Shown piece after piece: positions 1-5,258 of a stretch of 5,962 bases of DNA. Under the pieces are notes generated by a model, which was not told the origin of the DNA, ran no database searches, and was given only the letters and a program-made list of their open reading frames with translations. The position numbers were made by a program, and so were the translations under genes. Numbering within the stretch: position 1 is the stretch's first letter; every line of letters begins with the position of its first letter. This stretch comes from Rhodobacterales bacterium. GTDB lineage: Bacteria > Pseudomonadota > Alphaproteobacteria > Rhodobacterales > Rhodobacteraceae. Location: assembly GCA_025357355.1 (NCBI GenBank), contig JANXPK010000248.1, positions 1 through 5,962 on the forward strand, in the 5' to 3' direction.

Positions 1-114
1 TTCCGGATTGGCGAGTGGCAGTGCCTGTAATTGACGCAACGGCAATGGCAGGATTTGTTGCAGCCAAGCCACGACCGCCGACACCGGTTGCAAAAGATCC
101 GACAGGCGCTTCAT
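1..114 (-). CDS. Probable GspL, N-terminal 38 codons (gene runs off the window)
   Basis: An open frame starts at ATG 114 and continues to the window edge. The ATG overlaps the gspK stop (ATGA) and has AGGGGG at 122-127, seven bases upstream, so a gene start is well supported. The visible residues, MKRLSDLLQPVSAVVAWL followed by QQILPLPLRQLQALPLANPE, form an amphipathic, Leu/Gln-rich segment. By position the gene should be gspL, which recruits GspE to the inner membrane. However, canonical GspL starts with a beta-strand of an actin-like fold, and this start does not resemble that. It may be the divergent PilN-like GspL of alphaproteobacteria or another gene; 38 residues are too few to decide. 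Confidence 0.55.
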   Translation of the reverse strand, partial: MKRLSDLLQPVSAVVAWLQQILPLPLRQLQALPLANPE

Positions 115-875
115 CGGGTCGCCCCCTGTTCCGGCCAGTCGGTGATGAAGACGTGCAACCGCCCCGACCGGCCGAGAAGAACCGACAGATGGGTCCAGAG
201 CGCGCCATCCGGGTCCTTGTCATCGCCGGGCCCCACCACATGCAGGCGTAGTTCGTAAAGCCCCTTGGCGCTTTGGGTTGACAGTCCATTGAAATCAACG
301 GCTTCAGCCGAAAGCGCCACCGCGGCTGGGTAAAGGATGGCGGGCGTGGTTGTCGGATCAAGCGTGCGCCGCTTGCCGAGCAGCGTCAGGTAAGGGCGCA
401 GCTTTTGCCACAGCAAGGGCTCGTCCGCGAATAGGCGACCGACATCTGCCAGGCTGTGAAAGGCCGGTATTGCGCCCTCGCCACGCCCGGTTTCAATCGC
501 ATCGGCGAGATGCAGAGCTTGCACGTCGCTCGCCCCGACAGCCTTCAGGGCGTTGATCAGCACTTGATGACCGGCGTAATCCGGGTTGACCAGACCCGAA
601 GCCGCCTGGACCTTGACCGCGACCTTGCCACCGGGCACCGAAAGAACCGTGGTTTCGCCGTCCTCGGCAATGTCCGCCCCCGCGCCCAGCCGCGCACCCA
701 GTTCCGCAAGGGCCGATTGCATCATGTTGTCGCGTCCAAATGCGGCCTGATCGGCTGCAAGCCCTGCGACCTCGCTTTGGCTGATCCGCGCGACCACCCC
801 GGCCAACGCCGCCAGCAGCGCCAATGCCACCAGCACGATCAACAGCACGGCCCCTGATTCGCGATCCGTGCTCAT
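111..875 (-). CDS. gspK: Minor pseudopilin GspK
   Basis: A 254-residue pseudopilus-tip protein. The leader MSTDRESG is followed by AVLLIVLVALALLAALAGVV. As is characteristic of GspK, the mature helix has no Glu at +5 (Ile13 here), consistent with a cap subunit. The inserted helical (T2SSK) region is recognisable from about residues 93 to 185: ADAIETGRGEGAIPAFHSLADV (split at about 124-145), LWQKLRPYLTLL (155-166) and TLDPTTTPAILYP (171-183), matching the family pattern of Asn/Asp-x-x-Thr-Ala-Pro and 'F.SLADL' segments. The first of these segments, usually like INLNTA, reads GLVNPDYAGHQVL and is divergent. The protein is shorter than the roughly 300-330 residues common in this family. The ATG overlaps the gspJ stop (ATGA) with a strong GAGGA six bases upstream. 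Confidence 0.94.
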   Translation of the reverse strand: MSTDRESGAVLLIVLVALALLAALAGVVARISQSEVAGLAADQAAFGRDNMMQSALAELGARLGAGADIAEDGETTVLSVPGGKVAVKVQAASGLVNPDYAGHQVLINALKAVGASDVQALHLADAIETGRGEGAIPAFHSLADVGRLFADEPLLWQKLRPYLTLLGKRRTLDPTTTPAILYPAAVALSAEAVDFNGLSTQSAKGLYELRLHVVGPGDDKDPDGALWTHLSVLLGRSGRLHVFITDWPEQGATR

Positions 876-1501
876 GGGAATTCCTCAGCAGGTAGCGCGC
901 AGGCGTCGCTGGGGCCAAGCGAACAGGCGGCCTCGATCAGGTCTGGAAAGGTCGCAACCAGTTGGGGCTCTGTGCCGCCCGGTGCCGCAATCCCAAAGGC
1001 TTTTGGCAACCCGGATTGGACGGACCATTGGCTCTGCCATTCTCCCGCATTGTCCAGAAAGCGAAATTCCAGGCGGCCATTGCCATGCCAAAGCGTGAAG
1101 GCAGGCTCGAAGATGCCGGGTTTGCCGCTGTCAAGAAGCGGCGCTTCGGCGCGCAAAAGGTCTACGCCGCCCGACGTACTGCGCAGTGTATAGCTCAGGG
1201 CAACGACGGCGTCCGGTGCAGTCGTATCCCGCGAAATGGCCGGAAACATCACGTCTTGCGGCTGGCCGCTGAAGATGACGTCTCCGGCGGTGTCACGCAG
1301 TTTCACTGCATGCTGCGCATCGCCATCCATCACAGATGCGGCTTGGGAAAAAGCCTCTGTCTCGCTTTGCGCGCGCGCTGCTCTGGTGGCACTGACCGAG
1401 GCGATGCGCACCGTGGACAACACCACCATGACGACAAAGACCCCCAGGGCCAAAGCGACCAGTGCCTCGATCAGCGTGAAACCACTCTCTTGGTTGGTCA
1501 T
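872..1501 (-). CDS. gspJ: Minor pseudopilin GspJ
   Basis: A 209-residue minor pseudopilin. It has a short 7-residue leader MTNQESG, with cleavage expected before Phe8, then FTLIEALVALALGVFVVMVVL with Glu at +5 (Glu12). The long helix continues through TRAARAQSETEAFSQAASVM, and the C-terminal domain has GspJ-like beta-sheet sequence including LRSTSGGVDLLRAEA and RLEFRFLDNAGEWQSQW. Length is typical for GspJ (about 200). Two cysteines near the C-terminus (Cys193, Cys201) could form a periplasmic disulfide; this is inference. The start ATG at 1501 overlaps the gspI stop (ATGA) and is preceded by AGAGG at 1509-1513, seven bases away. It lies between gspI and gspK, as in canonical T2SS operons. 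Confidence 0.94.
   Translation of the reverse strand: MTNQESGFTLIEALVALALGVFVVMVVLSTVRIASVSATRAARAQSETEAFSQAASVMDGDAQHAVKLRDTAGDVIFSGQPQDVMFPAISRDTTAPDAVVALSYTLRSTSGGVDLLRAEAPLLDSGKPGIFEPAFTLWHGNGRLEFRFLDNAGEWQSQWSVQSGLPKAFGIAAPGGTEPQLVATFPDLIEAACSLGPSDACALPAEEFP
882..887 (-). promoter_or_regulatory. Shine-Dalgarno of gspK (TGAGGA)
   Basis: TGAGGA lies six bases upstream of the gspK ATG, inside the 3' end of gspJ, and supports the start at 875 with its 8-residue leader. Confidence 0.65.
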
Positions 1502-1863
1502 CTGACGGCCTCTGGTGCCGGTTCCAGCCGCGCCACTGCGATCTCCGCGCCACTGGCCCAGCGCACCGACACCTGCCGGACGATCAAACCGTCCTTGGGC
1601 AGGCTGACCTCCACCTCCCAGTTCAGCGCCCCCGCCTTTCCGGACCCGGTTTCTGCGGTGGCCAAAAGGCGGCGCGCCAAATCTTGCGCGGCGGTCTGTT
1701 TGATCATGCGATCGGTCACCCGGGCACTGAGCGTGAAAAGCTGCATCGCCATCAGGATGGTCAGACTGGCGATGGTCAGCGCGGCAAGGACCTCGATCAG
1801 GGTAAAGCCGGCTTCAGCGACTTGCCCTGACAGCACCGGTAAAGGGGGCAACGGTGACGCCAT
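1498..1863 (-). CDS. gspI: Minor pseudopilin GspI
   Basis: A minor pseudopilin of about 121 residues, part of the GspH-I-J-K tip complex that initiates pseudopilus assembly. The prepilin motif is EAG/FTLIEVLAALTIASLTILMAMQLF, with cleavage expected after Gly19 and Glu at +5 (Glu24). A short periplasmic domain ends in VRWASGAEIAVARL, like the terminal beta-strands of GspI proteins; the length is normal. The start is uncertain. The ATG at 1863 gives a 19-residue leader and a 50-base overlap with gspH. GTG at 1836 would give a 10-residue leader, closer to the other pseudopilins here, and a 23-base overlap. Neither has a visible Shine-Dalgarno. The open frame extends upstream to an ATG at 2220, but that part is only the gspH gene in another frame. 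The stop overlaps the gspJ ATG (ATGA). Confidence 0.9.
   Translation of the reverse strand: MASPLPPLPVLSGQVAEAGFTLIEVLAALTIASLTILMAMQLFTLSARVTDRMIKQTAAQDLARRLLATAETGSGKAGALNWEVEVSLPKDGLIVRQVSVRWASGAEIAVARLEPAPEAVR
1509..1513 (-). promoter_or_regulatory. Shine-Dalgarno of gspJ (AGAGG)
   Basis: AGAGG lies seven bases upstream of the gspJ ATG within the last codons of gspI. It supports the start at 1501. Confidence 0.6.
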
Positions 1864-2236
1864 AGGTTTCGCCACGGTCGGTGCGGATGGCGAGGCTTCC
1901 CCCGGGGCTTGACCCGTCCGCGTTGAACGAGATTGCCGCCCCTTGGGCCCCGATGCTCTGCGCGCGAAAGCCCGGCCCAAGATCGAACGCCGCCATGCCC
2001 GCGGTGGCCAGGATTTGCTGCCCGTCGCCTGCCGCGGCAAGCTCAACCCTGCGGTCAAGTGCCATGGCATGGTCGCGGATGTGCCGGACGTAGCTTTCAA
2101 CAGCCGATTGTCGCAAAAGCCCGGTTCCGGGCAGACCGCGTCCGACGACGAGACCGGCGACCAAGGCCATGATGGCCACGACCAGCAGCATCTCTGCCAG
2201 AGTAAAGCCGCTTTCGTCATGGCCCGATATCCGCAT
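1814..2236 (-). CDS. gspH: Minor pseudopilin GspH
   Basis: A 140-residue minor pseudopilin with a prepilin-type N-terminus: leader MRISGHDESG (cut expected after Gly10), then FTLAEMLLVVAIMALVAGLVVG with Glu at +5. The remainder is a small periplasmic domain with the FimT/GspH-like layout: a helix with RQSAVESYVRHIRDHAMAL, then beta-rich sequence. Identity as GspH rests on position directly after gspG and before gspI, plus this fold pattern; sequence conservation beyond the N-terminal helix is low in this family. The ATG at 2236 is preferred because it gives a short leader in front of the processing site, whereas the longer open frame upstream would run antiparallel to no known domain and overlap gspG extensively. 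It overlaps gspG by 20 bases. A consensus AAGGAGG sits 15 bases upstream, inside gspG. Confidence 0.9.
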   Translation of the reverse strand: MRISGHDESGFTLAEMLLVVAIMALVAGLVVGRGLPGTGLLRQSAVESYVRHIRDHAMALDRRVELAAAGDGQQILATAGMAAFDLGPGFRAQSIGAQGAAISFNADGSSPGGSLAIRTDRGETYGVTVAPFTGAVRASR

Positions 2237-2636
2237 TGTCGCCGTCGCCCCCCTCCTTGCCATCCGCACCCAGGCTCTTGATAGTATAGCCCGCTCCAGC
2301 AGGGTCTGCCGCATAGGCATAGGGATTGCCCCAGGGGTCGCTCGCCACGGCCTTGTCCAGATAGGGGCCCGCCCAGCCCGTGCTGCCCACAGGTGCCTTG
2401 ACCAGCGCGCCCAGCCCGTCTTGCGATGGCGGATAGTGACCAAGGTCAAGGTGGTAAAGCTCCAGCGCCGTCTGATAGCTGGCAATCTGCACCCGGGCTG
2501 TCTTGATCTTGGACTGGCTCATGTAGCCGATCACGCGCGGCCCGACGAGCGCTGCCAGAAGCGCCAGAATGACCAGCACCACCAGCAACTCGACCAAGGT
2601 GAAACCGGCCTCATCGCGGAAATCTTCGGTTGCCAT
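2217..2636 (-). CDS. gspG: Major pseudopilin GspG
   Basis: A 139-residue major pseudopilin, the main subunit of the periplasmic pseudopilus. It has an 11-residue leader ending in Gly11; the prepilin peptidase is expected to cut before Phe12. The mature N-terminus FTLVELLVVLVILALL carries the conserved Glu at +5 (Glu16) and a hydrophobic helix to about residue 32. Family landmarks follow: YHLDLGHYP (61-69), GWAGPYL (87-93), DPWGNPY (100-106) and the C-terminal calcium-binding loop SLGADGKEGGDGDNAD (121-136). Length and all motifs are typical. It is the only gene here separated from its upstream neighbour by a gap (8 bases after gspF), and it has its own AGAGGG Shine-Dalgarno, which fits a subunit needed in large amounts. 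Its 3' end overlaps gspH by 20 bases. Confidence 0.97.
   Translation of the reverse strand: MATEDFRDEAGFTLVELLVVLVILALLAALVGPRVIGYMSQSKIKTARVQIASYQTALELYHLDLGHYPPSQDGLGALVKAPVGSTGWAGPYLDKAVASDPWGNPYAYAADPAGAGYTIKSLGADGKEGGDGDNADIGP
2248..2258 (-). promoter_or_regulatory. Shine-Dalgarno-like tract for gspH inside gspG (AAGGAGGGGGG)
   Basis: A full anti-16S consensus AAGGAGG extended by four more G lies within the gspG codons for Lys127-Glu128-Gly129-Gly130. The AAGGAGG ends 15 bases before the gspH ATG, and the G-run ends 11 bases before it. The spacing is longer than ideal, so its use is an inference, but no in-frame start lies closer. Confidence 0.5.
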
Positions 2637-2640
2637 CTTG

Positions 2641-2646
2641 CCCTCT
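2641..2646 (-). promoter_or_regulatory. Shine-Dalgarno of gspG (AGAGGG)
   Basis: AGAGGG on the minus strand ends four bases before the gspG ATG, and overlaps the last codons of gspF. It lets the major pseudopilin be translated independently of gspF. Confidence 0.65.
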
Positions 2647-3697
2647 ATACAAACAGGTCGTTGACCGACATCAGCGCGCCAATGACGACATAGATCAGCC
2701 CGCCCACCCCGACCGAGATCACCAGAATGATCGCAGGCTCCATCAGGGTCAGCGCCCGTTCCAAAGCTATCTTGGTCTTTTCCTCAAAGATCTCGGCAGC
2801 TTGGCCCAGGCTTTTGCCAAGATTGCCGGTCTCTTGTCCGACCATCACCAGATTGGTCAACAATGGCGGAATATGCCGCGCCGCGCGCAGGGGCTCGGTG
2901 ACGCTTTGGCCCGCCCGCAGCGACCGTTCCATCTCGTCCAGCGTTCCGGACAACTGGCGCGAACCGGTGCTGCGCCGCGTCAGACGCAAGGCGTCGGCCA
3001 GCGGCAATCCGGCATCGGCAAGCATCGCCAGCGTGCGCGTCATCTCTGCCAGGCGGGAGGTGATCAGTAGGGTGCCCAGCACCGGCAGCCTGACGGCGAC
3101 CTCGCTGATGGCGCGCCGCATAGCAGGCCTGCGCCCGGCCAGAACCAGTACGACCGCGACCCCGGCAAGGGCTGCAATCAGGGTCAACCCATTGCCCCGA
3201 ACCCAGTCCGAAATGGCAATCAGAGTCCGGATCGAGCTGTCCCGGCCATTGGCCAAAGGCTCTGGCGGCAGGATCGAGCGCATTTGCGGCACAACGGCAA
3301 GGCCGATCACTGCGATGGCGGACAGGGCGACCACCAGCAGGAAAGCCGGGTAGATCATGGCCGAGGTGACCTTGCGACGCAGCGCCTGTGCCCCGGCACG
3401 GCTGGCATGGATACGTTCCAGCACATGGGGCAGGGTCCCGCTCGCCTCGGCCAGGGCGACCATGCGGTGATAGGATTCCGGGAAAGCGGGCTGATGCGAC
3501 AGCGCATCGGAAAGTGTCGAACCGGCGCGAACATCGGCGCGCAGCGCTTTCAGGATCGGGGCCAGCCGCGAGGTGCCTGCCTCTTGTGACAGAATGTCGA
3601 TGGCCCGACCGGGCGGTATCCCTGCGCCGATCATCCAGGCGAATTCCTGGGTGAACTGGGTAATTTCATCGTCGCTTGGGCGGGGCAGGCTAGCCAT
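2645..3697 (-). CDS. gspF: Type II secretion system inner-membrane platform protein GspF (short N-terminus)
   Basis: A 350-residue polytopic inner-membrane protein, the platform on which GspE drives pseudopilin extraction. It contains the two tandem T2SSF repeats (about 13-137 and 215-341). Each has the characteristic Gly-x-Leu motif: EASGTLPHVLERI in the first and QETGNLGKSLGQA in the second. Hydrophobic segments at about 115-136, 170-187 and 321-343 fit the three-helix topology. Typical GspF proteins are about 400 residues and start with roughly 50 extra cytoplasmic residues; here the protein begins almost directly at the first T2SSF domain. The start cannot be moved far upstream, because an in-frame TAA lies at 3731-3733 and no convincing start lies between. 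The ATG overlaps the end of gspE by 8 bases (ATGGCTAG) with only a weak GGTG-like ribosome binding signal, so translation is probably coupled to gspE. Confidence 0.95.
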   Translation of the reverse strand: MASLPRPSDDEITQFTQEFAWMIGAGIPPGRAIDILSQEAGTSRLAPILKALRADVRAGSTLSDALSHQPAFPESYHRMVALAEASGTLPHVLERIHASRAGAQALRRKVTSAMIYPAFLLVVALSAIAVIGLAVVPQMRSILPPEPLANGRDSSIRTLIAISDWVRGNGLTLIAALAGVAVVLVLAGRRPAMRRAISEVAVRLPVLGTLLITSRLAEMTRTLAMLADAGLPLADALRLTRRSTGSRQLSGTLDEMERSLRAGQSVTEPLRAARHIPPLLTNLVMVGQETGNLGKSLGQAAEIFEEKTKIALERALTLMEPAIILVISVGVGGLIYVVIGALMSVNDLFV

Positions 3698-5258
3698 CTT
3701 GCACCACGCGCAATACTTCCTCGACGCTGGTTACGCCCTCATGTACCTGCTGCATCCCGGCGGCAAAGAGTGGCACCATCCCTTCGTCAATCGCCGCCGC
3801 ATGCAGCGTTGCCGTGTCGGCCCGGGCCAGAACCAACGCGCGCAGCGTGTCGCTGACCGTCATCACCTCGAATATCGCCTGCCGGTCGAAATAGCCGGTC
3901 TGGCCGCAATGATCGCAACCGATGGCGCGAAATACCGGCCCCGGTCCGATCAGAGGGGTCAGCGTTTCCGGCACCGTCGTGGCGGTGCGACAGCTGCGGC
4001 AGAGCCGCCGGATCAGACGCTGACCAACCGACAGCCGCAAGGTAGCGGACAGAAGGTAGGGTTCCACCCCCATCTCGCCCAGCCGCACCACGGCCGCAGC
4101 CGCCGAATTGGTGTGCAGCGTGGTCAGCACCAGATGCCCGGTCAGTGCTGCCTGAACCGTGACATGGGCGGTCTCGGCATCGCGAACTTCGCCCACCAGC
4201 ATCACATCGGGGTCCGCCCGCATGAAGGCCCGCAACCCGGCAGAAAAGCTGAGACCAATGCCCGGATTGACCTGAACCTGATTGATCCCCGGAATGTGAT
4301 ATTCGACCGGGTCCTCGATCGAAATGATCTTGCGGCGTGGGTCGTTCAGCGCGGCGGTTGCCGCCGCCATCGTGGTCGTCTTGCCGCTGCCGGTGGGACC
4401 GGTCACCAGGATCAGACCGTGGGCGTGGTTCAGGCCATGGCGCAGTCGCGCCTCGTTCTCGGCCCCCAGACCCAGGCTTGGGATGCTGGGCAGGCTGCGT
4501 TGTCCGGCCAGAATGCGCACAGCAGCCCCCTCGCCATCGACCAGCGGCAGGGTGGCGCAGCGCAAGTCATAGACCACGCCGCCGATTGGCGCCCGGATAT
4601 GGCCATCCTGCGCCAATCGACGCTCGGCAATATTCAGCCCGGCAAGGATTTTCAACCGCGCGACGACTGCCCGGCCGGTCGAATGCGTCAGGTTCGCCGC
4701 CGGGCGCAGCATGCCGTCCACGCGCTGACGGACCACCATTGCGGCGGGACCGGGCTCGAAATGCAAATCGGTCGCACGCGCCCCGACAGCCGTCGCCAGC
4801 AACCGGTCCAAAAGAGCAATGACCGGTGCTTCCAAAGCGCTGTCTTCGGCAGCGTCATCCGCCGCCCCGGCTTCCGGCCCCGCCATCTCGGGGCTATGCA
4901 GTGGGCCTGCCACCTTTGCCAGAGCATCCAGCCGCGATTGGATCGCGGGCAGCGAGGCAACGCGCAAGTCGAGTTCCGCACCCAACGCGGTCTCAAGCGC
5001 CGCCACGGCCGCCCGATCCGCCGGATCGGCAATGGCGACGCGCACCACACCACCCTCGGGCGCGCCCAGCGGCAGCATCGCCACCCGCCGCAAGAAGCGC
5101 AGCGACAGGCCCTGCGGCAGAGCGGTCAAATCGGGCCATTCGTCATCGCCAAGCAGGGCAAGACCGTGTTCGGCCGCCATTTGTCGGGCAAGCTCGCGTG
5201 GGTCATTCGCCGCCAAGGCCAGGGGCGTCAAGGTCAGCACGGGTTGGGTCATGTTCAC
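3690..5258 (-). CDS. gspE: Type II secretion system assembly ATPase GspE
   Basis: A 522-residue cytoplasmic AAA-type secretion ATPase that powers pseudopilus assembly by acting on GspF and GspL; the length is normal for the family. An N-terminal T2SSE_N-like domain lies at about residues 45-112, followed by an acidic Ala/Glu/Asp linker (about 120-145) and the N2-ATPase core. Visible motifs are RVDG (179-182), Walker A GPTGSGKT (287-294), the Asp box IISIEDPVEY (311-320), Walker B DPDVMLVGE (349-357), the His box GHLVLTTLHT (374-383), and the zinc-binding tetracysteine motif C420xxC423...C448xxC451. The four cysteines favour GspE/PilB-type over PilT-type ATPases, and the neighbours identify it as GspE. 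The start is taken as GTG at 5258, which overlaps the gspD stop by 4 bases and has a GGGGA at 5266-5270, seven bases upstream. The ATG two codons later (5252) is an alternative. No catalytic motif is missing. Confidence 0.97.
   Translation of the reverse strand: MNMTQPVLTLTPLALAANDPRELARQMAAEHGLALLGDDEWPDLTALPQGLSLRFLRRVAMLPLGAPEGGVVRVAIADPADRAAVAALETALGAELDLRVASLPAIQSRLDALAKVAGPLHSPEMAGPEAGAADDAAEDSALEAPVIALLDRLLATAVGARATDLHFEPGPAAMVVRQRVDGMLRPAANLTHSTGRAVVARLKILAGLNIAERRLAQDGHIRAPIGGVVYDLRCATLPLVDGEGAAVRILAGQRSLPSIPSLGLGAENEARLRHGLNHAHGLILVTGPTGSGKTTTMAAATAALNDPRRKIISIEDPVEYHIPGINQVQVNPGIGLSFSAGLRAFMRADPDVMLVGEVRDAETAHVTVQAALTGHLVLTTLHTNSAAAAVVRLGEMGVEPYLLSATLRLSVGQRLIRRLCRSCRTATTVPETLTPLIGPGPVFRAIGCDHCGQTGYFDRQAIFEVMTVSDTLRALVLARADTATLHAAAIDEGMVPLFAAGMQQVHEGVTSVEEVLRVVQDG

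Noticed and set aside
962..1912. A 316-codon plus-strand open frame opposite gspH, gspI and gspJ
   Set aside because: It spans three genuine pseudopilin genes on the other strand and shows no domain, signal or ribosome site.
1864..2220. N-terminal extension of the gspI frame up to an ATG at 2220
   Set aside because: This stretch is gspH read in another frame; a leader of over 130 residues before a prepilin cleavage site is not plausible.
2237..2485. N-terminal extension of the gspH frame up to an ATG at 2485
   Set aside because: It overlaps the conserved C-terminal half of gspG and would place over 90 Arg/Trp-rich residues before the prepilin motif.
2637..2644. Promoter or terminator between gspF and gspG
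   Set aside because: The gap is only 8 bases; there is no room for a hairpin, and no convincing -35/-10 pair was seen upstream within gspF.
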